64,000 nt of DNA from assembly GCF_001718835.1 (NCBI RefSeq), contig NZ_CP013444.1, positions 1,550,001-1,614,000 on the forward strand. The letters run 5' to 3'. The notes below the pieces were generated by a model that saw only the letters and a program-made list of their open reading frames with translations, made no database searches and had not been told where the DNA came from. The stretch is from Burkholderia cepacia (lineage in GTDB: Bacteria > Pseudomonadota > Gammaproteobacteria > Burkholderiales > Burkholderiaceae). Position numbers and translations under genes: made by a program. Shown in pieces: positions 35,161 to 44,421 of this stretch. Positions within the stretch are counted from its first letter, which is position 1; the number at the start of each line of letters is the position of its first letter.

Positions 35161-35841
35161 ATGCCGGACACGCCAATCGTCATCGTTGAACACGCCCGCA
35201 GGCGAACCGCTCAAGTCCGGGCCGGCGACGTCCCCGCCGCCTTGCAGGATGGGCCCAAGTGGGTGTGCCGGATCGTCCCGGATCACGCGCAGAGGTCCTG
35301 CGAAGGGCACCGATCCGCTGCAAGCGCGGCTGGAATGCTCGGTCGATTGAAGCCTGCGAACGTCGTGTTGACGGACCCTGTCGCGAGCGCCGGCGGTTGG
35401 CTGGCGCGTTCTTCGACCGACGGGACCGGTCGGTGTCGAGCCTATGCGCATCTCGGCGCGGACCGGATACTCGAGATGGTCGGAATGCCGGGCGTCGGCC
35501 CGTGGCTGGACGAGCACGACACCTGGTGGCCCGGCGCGTACGAACTGCCGCTGCTCGAGCAGTTGTCCGCGAACGCGTCGCCTCTGCGCGACCTGCTTGG
35601 TGCGACTGCACCCGCTCATCTGTTGATGAGCCTGACAGAAGTCGACGGCACTGCACTCGTGACCGAATCGGACGATGGCATCGAGCGACCGTTCCGTATT
35701 CCCGCAGGTGTGGATACGATCCATTTCGCACCCGTATGCATCCGCGGGCCAGTGGCGCAGTGGCGCGAAACGCTCGTCACCGCGTTCGACCGCGTCCGGC
35801 ATCTGGTCGGGCTCAGATCGGTCCGACCTTTCTATCTTTGA
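35161..35841 (+). CDS. Hypothetical protein, 226 residues
   Basis: Open frame from ATG 35161 without a convincing ribosome site. The C-terminal 140 residues look protein-like (ILEMVGMPGVGPWLDEHDTWWPGAYELPLLEQL; DTIHFAPVCIRGP). The first 60 residues are less so. No family, signal peptide or membrane segment is recognised. It lies 32 bp before the first Lrp gene in the same direction. An internal start is quite possible. Confidence 0.4.
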   Translation: MPDTPIVIVEHARRRTAQVRAGDVPAALQDGPKWVCRIVPDHAQRSCEGHRSAASAAGMLGRLKPANVVLTDPVASAGGWLARSSTDGTGRCRAYAHLGADRILEMVGMPGVGPWLDEHDTWWPGAYELPLLEQLSANASPLRDLLGATAPAHLLMSLTEVDGTALVTESDDGIERPFRIPAGVDTIHFAPVCIRGPVAQWRETLVTAFDRVRHLVGLRSVRPFYL

Positions 35842-35872
35842 CGCAAGCACCCGTTCTCCGGCAGGCCACGCC

Positions 35873-36370
35873 ATGACCGACGCACTCGACACCTTCGACC
35901 GCAAGATCCTGACTATCGTCCAACGCGATTGCACCGCGACTGCGGATGCCATTGCCGAACGGATCGGTCTGTCCACGTCGGCCGTGCAGAAGCGGCTGAA
36001 GCGCATGCGCACCGAAAAGATCATTTCTGCGGAAATCGCGGTGGTCGATCGCGCGGCGGTCGGCCGACCCATGACATTCATCGCCGCGATCGAGATCGAA
36101 CGCGAAAACTACGAGACGGTCGCCAGGTTCCGCGAGTGGTCGAAGGCGCATGACGAAATCCAGCAGATCTACTACGTGACCGGCTCCGTCGACCTGATCG
36201 CGATCATCACCGCACCCGACGTCGAGGCGTACGACCGGCTGTCCGCGCGGATCATGCAGAGCAATCCGATGATCCGGCGGATCAACACGAATGTCGTGCT
36301 GAGCGCGGTCAAGGTCGGGATGTTCGTGCCGGTCGACAAGGACAGCGACGACGATCCGTCTGCCGCCTGA
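35873..36370 (+). CDS. Lrp/AsnC-family regulator (left border of homoserine island)
   Basis: 165 residues: N-terminal helix-turn-helix (LDTFDRKILTIVQRDCTATADAIAERIGLSTSAVQKRLKRM) and a C-terminal RAM/AsnC ligand domain (YYVTGSVDLIAIITAPDVEAYD). It should bind an amino acid and control the downstream genes, which begin 151 bp away on the same strand. A second Lrp-type gene closes the island at 44421, so two regulators may sense different ligands. Confidence 0.92.
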   Translation: MTDALDTFDRKILTIVQRDCTATADAIAERIGLSTSAVQKRLKRMRTEKIISAEIAVVDRAAVGRPMTFIAAIEIERENYETVARFREWSKAHDEIQQIYYVTGSVDLIAIITAPDVEAYDRLSARIMQSNPMIRRINTNVVLSAVKVGMFVPVDKDSDDDPSAA

Positions 36371-36521
36371 CGCGGGCGGTTCGCGCGGCGACGGTCGATC
36401 CGCCCGTCCCGCGTGACAAACCGCAACGGGTGAGCACCTGAATTGGTCAAAAAGTCTAATTTGATGATCGATTCGCATAACTAATCTATGTCCTGTAGTC
36501 AATGAACAGGAGATGATCGAG

Positions 36522-37601
36522 ATGGAACTCAAACTGGCACTGGTCGGTTTCGGCGGAGTCAATCAGGGACTGGTCGAACTGCTCAAGAAGAAACGCGCGA
36601 TGCTGTGTGCGACGGGACTCGACGTGTCGGTGACGATGGTCGCCGACCTGCGGCTCGGGATCGCGACGAATCCCCGCGGCATCGCGCTGGACGTCCTCGA
36701 CGAAACCGCTCGGCGGGGCGTCGACGCCGAGGCACTGCGCCGCGATCCCGGCACGCTGGTGTCGCCGGATGTCAGTCTCGGTGCCGTGCTGAAGGCTATT
36801 GCATCGGAACACGTGGATGTCGTCATCGAGGCGACCTTCACTGACCCGAACACCGGTGAGCCGGCGCTGTCGCATTGCCGTACCGCGCTCGAATGCGGCA
36901 AGCACGTGATCACGACCAACAAGGGGCCGATCGCGCTCGCACAGCCGGCACTGGCGCGGATCGCCGCGCAATCGGGTGCTTGCGTGATGTACGAGGGCAC
37001 GGTGATGAGCGGCACGCCGGTGCTGCGGCAGCTCGCGACGGCGCTGCGCGGCTGCGACATCAACGGCTTCGCCGGCATCCTGAACGGCACGTCGAATTTC
37101 GTGCTCGGTGAGGTCGAGGCCGGCGCGAGCTTCGATGCGGCGATCCGGGATGCGCAGCAGCGCGGCTATGCGGAGGCGAACCCGGCGGCCGACGTCAACG
37201 GTTCGGACGTACAGCTGAAGGTCGTCATTCTGGCGAACGCGCTGTGGAATGCCGGCCTCAAGCGTGGCGACGTGAGGTGCCGCGGCATCGTCGAGCTGAC
37301 CGAGCACGACGTGCGCGCAGCGGCGGCGGAGCGCATGTCCTGGCGGTTGATCGGATCGGCCATCCGCCATCCGGACGGCACCGTCACCGCGAGCGTCGAA
37401 CCGCGCAAGCTGCCGGCCGGCCATCCGTTGCTTGCCGCGAGCGGCGTGACGAACGCGATCACGTTCGACACCGACGTGCTCGGCGGGGTGACGATCAGCG
37501 GGCCCGGTGCGGGGCGCGAGGAAACGGCGTTTGCGATCCTCTCCGACCTGATCGAGCTGGCGGACAGGATTGGCGCAGCCTCGCACGAGGTGGCCGCATG
37601 A
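36522..37601 (+). CDS. hom: Homoserine dehydrogenase (short form, no ACT domain)
   Basis: 359 residues from ATG 36522. The ATG at 36513 abuts the AGGAG site and is therefore less likely. The Rossmann motif LVGFGGVNQGL is followed by VITTNKGPIA, YEGTVMSGTP, the GILNGTSNFVLGE signature and ANPAADVNGSDVQLKVVILAN. It interconverts homoserine and aspartate semialdehyde with NAD(P). The regulatory ACT domain of biosynthetic enzymes is absent. Translational coupling (ATGA) to an aldehyde dehydrogenase suggests it runs in the oxidative direction, making the semialdehyde for the next enzyme. Confidence 0.9.
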   Translation: MELKLALVGFGGVNQGLVELLKKKRAMLCATGLDVSVTMVADLRLGIATNPRGIALDVLDETARRGVDAEALRRDPGTLVSPDVSLGAVLKAIASEHVDVVIEATFTDPNTGEPALSHCRTALECGKHVITTNKGPIALAQPALARIAAQSGACVMYEGTVMSGTPVLRQLATALRGCDINGFAGILNGTSNFVLGEVEAGASFDAAIRDAQQRGYAEANPAADVNGSDVQLKVVILANALWNAGLKRGDVRCRGIVELTEHDVRAAAAERMSWRLIGSAIRHPDGTVTASVEPRKLPAGHPLLAASGVTNAITFDTDVLGGVTISGPGAGREETAFAILSDLIELADRIGAASHEVAA

Positions 37602-39028
37602 GCGCGCGCGATGCGGTGATGACCGACTGCACGGGAGCCGGCGTAGCCGATGTTCGGTCGCCGTATGACGGCTCGATCGTCGGCCAGGTTCGCCTGTCGC
37701 GTGCCGATGCGGCGCCGGTCCTCGTCGAGCGCGCGCTTGAAGGCGCGCGTGCAGCCGCGTCCATGCCACGCAGCCGCCGGGCCGACATCCTGTTTCGCGC
37801 AGCCGTGAGCGTGGAGGCGCAAGCGGAGAAATTTGCACGCACGATCGCGCTCGAAGCGGGCAAGCCGCTGCGGCAGGCCCGCAAGGAAGTCGCGCGCTGC
37901 GTGAACACGCTGCGCCTGTCAGGCGAGGAAGCGAAACGACTCACCGGCGAGACGATCCCGTTCGACGGGTATCCGGGCTCCGAGGATCGCAGCGGCTACT
38001 ACACACTGGAGCCGCTGGGAGTGATTCTCGCGATCACGCCGTACAACGATCCACTGAACCTGGTCGCGCACAAGCTCGGCCCGGCGATCGCAACCGGCAA
38101 TGCGGTCATCCTGAAGCCCTCGTTGCTCGCGCCGCTGTCCGCACAGGCGCTCGTCGAGGTCATGTGGGAAGCCGGTGCGCCGCGCGACGCGCTGCAGATC
38201 GTGCATGGCGGCGCGGATATCGCGTCCGCTCTGGTGCGCGACCGGCGGATCCGGATGGTGACCTTTACCGGCGGCCCGCAGACCGGCGAAGCCATCACGC
38301 GCGATGCGGGACTCAAGAAGGTCGCGATGGACCTGGGCGGAAATGCGCCGGTGATCGTCATGGCCGACTGCGACCTGAAGGATGCCGCCGAATCCTGCGT
38401 GTCGGGCGCGTACTGGGCGGCCGGTCAGAACTGCATCGGCACGCAGCGGATCTTCGTCGCCGAGGCCGCGTACGAGCCGTTCGTCCGGTATTTCGTCGAA
38501 CTGACCGGCAGGATGGTCGTCGGCGATCCACTGGACAATGCGACCGACATGGGGCCGATGATCGGCGAGGAGCAGGCGATCCGTATCGAACGCTGGGTCG
38601 ACGCAGCAGTCTCGGGCGGTGCGACCGTGCTGAGCGGCCATCGGCGGCGCGGGGCGCTGTATGAACCGACGGTGCTCGCGGATGTGCCGCACGACGCGCG
38701 TGTATGGACCGATGAGGTATTTGCGCCGGTCGTGACGATCGAGAAATTCACCGACCTGCAGCAGGCGCTCGACGCGGCCAACGCGTCAGAGAGCTGCCTG
38801 CATGCAGGCGTGTTCACCAGCCGCCTGGAGGTGGCGCTCGGCGCGGCCGAGCGCCTGCAGGCGGGCGGCGTGATGATCAACGATTCGTCTGATTACCGCT
38901 TCGACGGCATGCCGTTCGGTGGATTCAAGCATGGGTCGCTGGGCCGCGAAGGCGTTCGGTTCGCGATGACGGAAATGACGCAGCCGAAGGTGGTCTGCTT
39001 CAGGCGCAACCGGCGGCTGTCGAGCTGA
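37598..39028 (+). CDS. Aldehyde dehydrogenase, likely for aspartate semialdehyde
   Basis: 476 residues; the start overlaps the hom stop as ATGA. The ALDH fold is complete: PYNDPLNLVAHKLGPAIATGN, KPS, FTGGPQTGEAI, nucleophile Cys279 (GQNCIGTQR) and a C-terminal MPFGGFKHGSLGREG. The usual general-base Glu, 34 residues before the Cys, is Asp245 here (MDLGGNAP). By position it should oxidise the semialdehyde made by Hom to aspartate; this substrate is inference. The Glu-to-Asp change may slow deacylation or indicate a different terminal acceptor. Confidence 0.85.
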   Translation: MSARDAVMTDCTGAGVADVRSPYDGSIVGQVRLSRADAAPVLVERALEGARAAASMPRSRRADILFRAAVSVEAQAEKFARTIALEAGKPLRQARKEVARCVNTLRLSGEEAKRLTGETIPFDGYPGSEDRSGYYTLEPLGVILAITPYNDPLNLVAHKLGPAIATGNAVILKPSLLAPLSAQALVEVMWEAGAPRDALQIVHGGADIASALVRDRRIRMVTFTGGPQTGEAITRDAGLKKVAMDLGGNAPVIVMADCDLKDAAESCVSGAYWAAGQNCIGTQRIFVAEAAYEPFVRYFVELTGRMVVGDPLDNATDMGPMIGEEQAIRIERWVDAAVSGGATVLSGHRRRGALYEPTVLADVPHDARVWTDEVFAPVVTIEKFTDLQQALDAANASESCLHAGVFTSRLEVALGAAERLQAGGVMINDSSDYRFDGMPFGGFKHGSLGREGVRFAMTEMTQPKVVCFRRNRRLSS

Positions 39029-39108
39029 TGCGCAAGCGCCGGCGCCTGGCGCGCCGGCGCGGCGCGAACCGGAGCAGTGTGAGCAACGTATCGAGGAAGG
39101 AGTCGAGG

Positions 39109-39906
39109 ATGCCAGCAGCAATTCCTGCATGCAAGCCGGCGGCGGACGCGCTGGTGGTCGAGGATATTCACAAGTCGTTCGGCGGTGTCGAGGTGCTGAA
39201 GGGCATCTCGCTGACCGCGAAGAATCACGAGGTCGTGTCGATCCTCGGCAGCAGCGGGTCGGGCAAAAGTACGTTCCTCAGGTGCATCAACTTGCTGGAA
39301 ATGCCCGACCGTGGCCGGATCTGCGTGGCCGGCGAAACGCTCGCGCTGAAGCGGGCAAGCCGCGACGGCGCGCTCGTCGCGGCCGATGCGCAGCAGGTGA
39401 TGCGCGTGCGCCGCAAGCTCGCGATGGTGTTCCAGCAGTTCAATCTCTGGGCCCACATGACCGTGCTGCAGAACGTGATGTTCGTGCCGGTGCGCGTGCT
39501 CGGCGTGCCGAAGCGCGACGCACGCGACAAGGCGATCGCGATGCTCGAACGGGTCGGCCTCGCCGGCAAGTGCGATCACTATCCGAACCAGCTTTCGGGC
39601 GGCCAGCAGCAGCGCGTCGCGATTGCACGGGCGCTCGCGACCGATCCCGACGTGATGCTGTTCGACGAGCCGACGTCGGCGCTCGATCCCGAGCTCGTCG
39701 GCGAAGTGTTGAAAGTGATGCGCTCGCTGGCCGATGAGGGACGCACGATGCTCGTCGTCACGCACGAGATGGGATTTGCGCGCGAAGTCGCGAACCGCGT
39801 CGTGTTCGTCCATCAGGGACGAATCGAGGAAGACGGCAGTCCCGATGAGGTGTTCGCGAGCCAGAAATCGCCGCGTTTCCAGAAGTTTCTGTCCAGCATC
39901 ATCTGA
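39109..39906 (+). CDS. Polar amino-acid ABC transporter ATP-binding protein
   Basis: 265 residues from ATG 39109 with AAGGAG six bases before. Walker A GSSGSGKST, Q-loop (VFQQFNLWAHMTVLQNV), signature LSGGQQQR, Walker B VMLFDEPTSALDPE and switch His (VVTHEMGFAREVA) are all intact. It is of the HisP/GlnQ type that energises polar amino-acid uptake. It is followed by binding protein and two permeases in one direction, a complete importer. Confidence 0.95.
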   Translation: MPAAIPACKPAADALVVEDIHKSFGGVEVLKGISLTAKNHEVVSILGSSGSGKSTFLRCINLLEMPDRGRICVAGETLALKRASRDGALVAADAQQVMRVRRKLAMVFQQFNLWAHMTVLQNVMFVPVRVLGVPKRDARDKAIAMLERVGLAGKCDHYPNQLSGGQQQRVAIARALATDPDVMLFDEPTSALDPELVGEVLKVMRSLADEGRTMLVVTHEMGFAREVANRVVFVHQGRIEEDGSPDEVFASQKSPRFQKFLSSII

Positions 39907-39937
39907 TGCGGATTCAATGCCAACCGGAGGGGAAACC

Positions 39938-40717
39938 ATGAAGAAGCTGCTTCAGTCGCTGTGCGTGGGCGCGGCACTGCTCGGATCGGGCGCGCATGCC
40001 GAGCAGGTCGTGCGGATCGGCACGCTCGCCGATTACGCGCCGTTCGAATACAAGGATGCGTCCGGCAAGCTGCAGGGCATGGAGATCGACATCGGCAAGA
40101 GGATGTGCGACACGATGAAGGTCAAGTGTCAGTGGGTGACGATGGATTTCGACGCGCTGATTCCGGCGCTCAAGGCGAAGCAGATCGATGCGGTACTCGC
40201 GCAAATGTCGAAGACGCCGGAGCGTGAGCAGTCGGTGGACTTCACGCGCATTTTCACGACGGCGCCCGTGCAGCTCGTCGCGAAGCAGGGCTCGGGTATC
40301 ACGGATAACGCCGCCGCGCTGCGTGGCAAGACGATCGGCGTTCAGACGGCATCGACGCACGAATCCTATCTGCGCCGCCGCCTGCCGGCGAGCAAGTCGG
40401 GGATCAACGTGAAGGTCTATCAGACGCTCGACGAGGCGTGGCTCGATCTCGAGGCGGGGCGTGTCGACGCGGTGATTGCCGACAACACGGTCGCGTACGA
40501 CTGGCTGACGAAGGCCGGCAGGAAGGAAGGCTTCGACTTCGTCGGCAAGCCGATCGCCGATGCGGAGATCTTCGGCGACGGTACGGCGATCGCAGTACGC
40601 AAGGGCGACGCGCCGCTGAAGGCGCTGTTCGACAAGGGCATCGCGCAGGTGCAGGCGGACGGCACATTCGCCGCCGCCAACAAGCGCTATTTCCCGTTCA
40701 GCATCGCGCCGCAATAA
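39938..40717 (+). CDS. Periplasmic amino-acid-binding protein
   Basis: 259 residues; signal peptide about 1-21 (cleaved after AHA). The family 3 binding fold starts VRIGTLADYAPFEYKDASGKLQGMEIDIG. Ligand residues of the Lys/Arg/Orn/His-type site are recognisable: aromatic in YAPFE, Arg in KTPERE and Asp in VDAVIADNT. GGAGG precedes the ATG. Island context suggests homoserine, methionine or S-methylmethionine as cargo rather than lysine or arginine. Confidence 0.93.
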   Translation: MKKLLQSLCVGAALLGSGAHAEQVVRIGTLADYAPFEYKDASGKLQGMEIDIGKRMCDTMKVKCQWVTMDFDALIPALKAKQIDAVLAQMSKTPEREQSVDFTRIFTTAPVQLVAKQGSGITDNAAALRGKTIGVQTASTHESYLRRRLPASKSGINVKVYQTLDEAWLDLEAGRVDAVIADNTVAYDWLTKAGRKEGFDFVGKPIADAEIFGDGTAIAVRKGDAPLKALFDKGIAQVQADGTFAAANKRYFPFSIAPQ

Positions 40718-40789
40718 CCGCGCATCGGGACCGCGCGGTCGCCGGACGGCGACCTGCGCGATCCGGGCCTCACACGGAGCGATATCACG

Positions 40790-41467
40790 ATGGACATCTT
40801 GGTGAACTACGGCGCGCAGATCGCGGCCGGCGCGCTCGTCACGCTGGAGCTTGCAGTCGCCGCGCTGTGCGTCGGCATGCTGCTCGGCATCGCCGGGGCA
40901 TCGGCAAAATTGTCGAGCATGGGCTGGCTCAGACATGCGACGTATGCGCTGACCAATTTCCTGCGCGGCATTCCCGAGTTCCTGATCCTGCTGATCTGCT
41001 ACTTCGGGCTGTCGCATCTGCTCAACGCGCAATTCGATGGCGCCTTTGTCATCAGCCCGTTCTCCGCCGGCGTGATCGCGCTCGCCGTGGTGTTCGGCGC
41101 CTACTCGTCGGAGATGTTCCGCGGCGCGTTCATCGCGGTGCCGGCCGGACAGATCGAGGCCGCGCGCGCGTACGGGATGACACGCCTGCAGACACTGTGG
41201 TGCGTGCGTCTGCCGCAGGCGTGGCGCATCTGCCTGCCGAGCCTGAACAACATGTGGCAGAACTTGCTGAAGGACACGTCTCTGGTATCCATCGTCGGGC
41301 TCGAGGACATGTTGCGCAAGGCCAACATCGCCGCGCAGTTCACCAAGCAGCCATTCGTCTTCTACGTGACGGTCGGGATCGTCTATTTCGGCTTTCTCGC
41401 CGCATCAAACCCCGTGTTCGCGCGGCTCGAGCGTATCGCGGGCCGCGGTTACGCAAAACGCACCTGA
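40790..41467 (+). CDS. Amino-acid ABC transporter permease (HisQ/GlnP type)
   Basis: 225 residues, about five membrane segments. The EAA loop that docks the ATPase reads IEAARAYGMTRLQTLWCVRLPQA. The N-terminal ITLELAVAALCVGM-like segment is typical of the HisMQ family. It pairs with the second permease 13 bp downstream to form a heterodimeric channel in the inner membrane. Confidence 0.93.
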   Translation: MDILVNYGAQIAAGALVTLELAVAALCVGMLLGIAGASAKLSSMGWLRHATYALTNFLRGIPEFLILLICYFGLSHLLNAQFDGAFVISPFSAGVIALAVVFGAYSSEMFRGAFIAVPAGQIEAARAYGMTRLQTLWCVRLPQAWRICLPSLNNMWQNLLKDTSLVSIVGLEDMLRKANIAAQFTKQPFVFYVTVGIVYFGFLAASNPVFARLERIAGRGYAKRT

Positions 41468-41480
41468 CGAGGGCCATGTG

Positions 41481-42176
41481 ATGAACGACTTTCTTTCCCT
41501 CATCGTGCAGTCCGGCCCGGACGTCGCGCGCGGCATAGGGATCACGCTCGAGCTGCTGGTGCTGTCATGCACGCTCGCGTTCGCGCTCGCGGTGCCGTTG
41601 GCTGTCGCGCGTACGTCAGCGTGCCGGTGGCTGTCGACACCGAGCCGCCTGTTCATGTCGGTGTTTCGCGGCACGCCGCTGCTGGTGCAGATTTTCGTGC
41701 TGTATTACGGGCTTGCGCAGTTCTCTTTCGTGCGTGCATCGCCTCTGTGGCTGCTGGTCGGCGGATCGTTCTCGTGTGCGTTGTGCGCGCTGACGCTCAA
41801 CCTCGCGGCTTACATGGCGGAAGACATCCGGGGCGGGATCGCCGGCGTCCCCGCCGGCGAGAAGGAAGCCGCGCTCGCGTTCGGGATGAGCCGCTTCATG
41901 CTCACCTGGTTCGTGATCGTCCCGCGCGCGATCGGCATTGTCGCACCGACGCTCGGCAACGAGATCGTGCTGCAGCTGAAGTCGACTGCGCTCGCCAGCA
42001 CGATCACCGTGCTCGACCTGACCGGTGTCGCGCGACGCATCTCCATCGAAACCTACACGACCGACGCGCTGATACTGGCCGGCATCGTGTACGTCGGTAT
42101 CACGGCTGTGCTTTCGACCGTGCTCAAACGCGTCGAAGGTCGGCTGAATCGCCATCTGGGCAGCGTGCGTGCTTGA
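41481..42176 (+). CDS. Amino-acid ABC transporter permease (HisM/GlnP type)
   Basis: 231 residues from ATG 41481 (a GTG lies just before). About five membrane segments and the EAA loop KEAALAFGMSRFMLTWFVIVPRAIG. FRGTPLLVQIFVLYYGL is the family block after TM2. It is the second half of the importer. Confidence 0.93.
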   Translation: MNDFLSLIVQSGPDVARGIGITLELLVLSCTLAFALAVPLAVARTSACRWLSTPSRLFMSVFRGTPLLVQIFVLYYGLAQFSFVRASPLWLLVGGSFSCALCALTLNLAAYMAEDIRGGIAGVPAGEKEAALAFGMSRFMLTWFVIVPRAIGIVAPTLGNEIVLQLKSTALASTITVLDLTGVARRISIETYTTDALILAGIVYVGITAVLSTVLKRVEGRLNRHLGSVRA

Positions 42177-42220
42177 CGGGCGCCGCATGAACGCGACACA
42201 ACGAACGATCCGAGGACGAA

Positions 42221-43390
42221 ATGGGATACAGGCTTGAAACGCTGGCTCTGGCTGCGGACCGCGACGTGACCGACGAGAAGTCGGTCGCGCCGGCGATCCA
42301 CTATTCGGCGGTGTTCAAGGCAGCCGGCAGCGAGGAATTCGCGGAGATGTCGAGCGTGCCGCAGCATCCGCGCAACTACACCCGCTACGGCAATCCGGTT
42401 CACGAGCGCGTGAAGGCGGTCATGGCGGAGCTCGAGGGCACCGAGACCGCGCTCGTCACGGCATCCGGCATGGGCGCGATCGCGACCGCGATCCTCAGTG
42501 TCGTGAAGGCCGGCGATCACGTCGTCGGGCAGACGCGTCATTACATGAGCACGACGAAAATGCTCGACGACATGCTGCGCCGGTTCGGCGTCGAGGTGAC
42601 GTTCGTCGACCAGACCGATGCGGCCGCGTTCGATCGGGCGATTCGGCCGAACACGCGGCTGATCGTGCTCGAGTCGCCGGTCAATCCGCTGCTGTTCGTG
42701 ACCGACATCGCCGCGGTGACTGAAATCGCAAGGGCGCGCGGCATCCTGACACTCGCGGACAACACGTTCGCGTCGCCGGTCAACCAGCAGCCGCACCGGC
42801 TCGGTGTCGACATCGTCGTGCACAGCGCGACCAAGTATCTAGGCGGCCATCACGACCTGACCGGCGGCGTGATCTGCACGAGCCGCGTGCTCGCCGACCA
42901 GATCTGGCATACGCACATTACGCTCGGCTCGGTGCTGTCCCCGATGGACGCGTGGCTGCTGCTGCGCGGGCTGCGCACGCTGCCGATGCGCATCGAGCGA
43001 ATCAACGCGAATGCTCAGGCGCTCGCCGAATTCCTCGAAGCGCACGCGAAGATCGAGCGCGTGTTCTATCCGGGCCTGCGCAGCCATCCGCAGCATGGGC
43101 TCGCCTGCCGGCAGATGCGTGGTTTCGGCGGCGTGGTTGCGTTCGGCGTGCGGGGGGGCTATGACGAAGCGCAGCGCTTTGTCGAGGCGCTGCGCTTGCC
43201 GCTGAATGCAGGCAATCTCGGCGGCGTCGATTCGCTCGCGATCCATACGGCATCCATGTGGGCGGGCACGATGTCGGCGGAGCAGATGCGCGCGGCCGAC
43301 ATCCCGCTCAATTTCATCCGCTATTCGGTCGGCATCGAGCACATCGACGACCTGATTGGCGATATCGCGCAAGCACTGGAGCAGATCTGA
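42221..43390 (+). CDS. Trans-sulfuration PLP enzyme (cystathionine gamma-synthase / methionine gamma-lyase family)
   Basis: 389 residues, fold type I. Lys205 (HSATKYLGGHHDL) binds PLP; NYTRYGNPVHE, ASGMGAIATAI and ESPVNPLLFVTDI are further family motifs. The usual GGH(S/A)D loop reads GGHHDL here. Family members act on cystathionine, O-acylhomoserine or methionine. Methionine gamma-lyases carry a Cys in the active-site loop, which is not evident here, so a lyase or sulfhydrylase role remains open. The island argues for a link between homoserine, homocysteine and methionine. GAGGA precedes the ATG. Confidence 0.9.
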   Translation: MGYRLETLALAADRDVTDEKSVAPAIHYSAVFKAAGSEEFAEMSSVPQHPRNYTRYGNPVHERVKAVMAELEGTETALVTASGMGAIATAILSVVKAGDHVVGQTRHYMSTTKMLDDMLRRFGVEVTFVDQTDAAAFDRAIRPNTRLIVLESPVNPLLFVTDIAAVTEIARARGILTLADNTFASPVNQQPHRLGVDIVVHSATKYLGGHHDLTGGVICTSRVLADQIWHTHITLGSVLSPMDAWLLLRGLRTLPMRIERINANAQALAEFLEAHAKIERVFYPGLRSHPQHGLACRQMRGFGGVVAFGVRGGYDEAQRFVEALRLPLNAGNLGGVDSLAIHTASMWAGTMSAEQMRAADIPLNFIRYSVGIEHIDDLIGDIAQALEQI

Positions 43391-43494
43391 CACGGACCCG
43401 CGCGCACGCTCGATCGACGCCCCACGCGCGGCGCGTCGGCCTTTGAATCGATTCGGGCGCGAGATGCGCGGATTGCAACGACGGAGCACGGACT

Positions 43495-44421
43495 ATGCAT
43501 GACATCACAGTACTCGACGGCGGCATGGGGCGCGAACTGGCGCGGATGGGCGCGCCGTTCAGACAGCCGGAATGGTCAGCGCTCGCGCTGATGGAAGCGC
43601 CGCATTACGTCAGCCTTGCACATGACGCATTCGTCGCGGCGGGTGCCGACGTGATCACCGCGAACAGCTATGCGGTCGTGCCGTTCCATATCGGCGAGGA
43701 GCGGTTCCGTTGCGACGGTGTCGCGCTCGCGGCACTTGCCGGGCAACTCGCGCGGCAAGCCGCCGATCGCGCGGGACGGCCCGTGCGCGTCGCAGGATCG
43801 CTTCCGCCGACCGGCGGCTCCTACCGGCCCGACCTGTTCGACGCGGCGCGCGCGGAGGCGATCCTGGCGACGCTCGTCGATGGGCTCGATCCCTACGTTG
43901 ACCTTTGGCTGGCCGAGACGCAGAGCCTGACCGACGAGATCGGCGCGGTCCGGCGCGCGCTAGGTGAAAATCCGAAGCCGCTCTGGGTCTCGTTCACGCT
44001 GCGCGACGACGTCGACGCGGGCGCCACGCCGGTACTGCGATCGGGACAGACGCTCGACGAAGCGATCGACGCCGCCGTGTCCGCGCGCGCGACCGCGCTG
44101 CTGTTCAATTGCAGCCAGCCGGAAGCGATGGGTGCGGCGATGGGGACGGTGCAGCGCATGCTCGCGCGAACGGGAACGTCGCTCGTGATCGGCGCATATG
44201 CGAACGCGTTTCCGCCTCAGCGCGCCGACGCGCGCGCGAACGAGGAGCTCCACGGTTTGCGCGGCGACATCGATCCGCCCGGTTATGCAAGATGGGCAGA
44301 GCAGTGGCTTGCGCTGGGCGCGTGGGTTGTCGGCGGGTGTTGCGGAATTGGCCCCGACCACATCGCGGCATTGCGCGACGCGGTCGACGCGCGCGGCGCC
44401 GGGCACACCGGGTGCGGCTGA
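43495..44421 (+). CDS. mmuM: Homocysteine S-methyltransferase
   Basis: 308 residues of the Zn-dependent Pfam S-methyl_trans fold: LDGGMGRELARMG at the start, Zn ligands Cys206 (FNCSQPE) and Cys282/Cys283 (GGCCGIGP). It transfers methyl from S-methylmethionine or SAM to homocysteine, giving methionine. Compared with E. coli MmuM it lacks an adjacent mmuP permease; the ABC importer upstream could take that role. TGATG couples it to the following Lrp gene. Confidence 0.9.
   Translation: MHDITVLDGGMGRELARMGAPFRQPEWSALALMEAPHYVSLAHDAFVAAGADVITANSYAVVPFHIGEERFRCDGVALAALAGQLARQAADRAGRPVRVAGSLPPTGGSYRPDLFDAARAEAILATLVDGLDPYVDLWLAETQSLTDEIGAVRRALGENPKPLWVSFTLRDDVDAGATPVLRSGQTLDEAIDAAVSARATALLFNCSQPEAMGAAMGTVQRMLARTGTSLVIGAYANAFPPQRADARANEELHGLRGDIDPPGYARWAEQWLALGAWVVGGCCGIGPDHIAALRDAVDARGAGHTGCG

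Noticed and set aside
34867..36081. 404-codon minus-strand frame across the region before and into the first Lrp gene
   Set aside because: It overlaps a secure Lrp gene on the other strand and its translation is Arg/Ser-rich without motifs.
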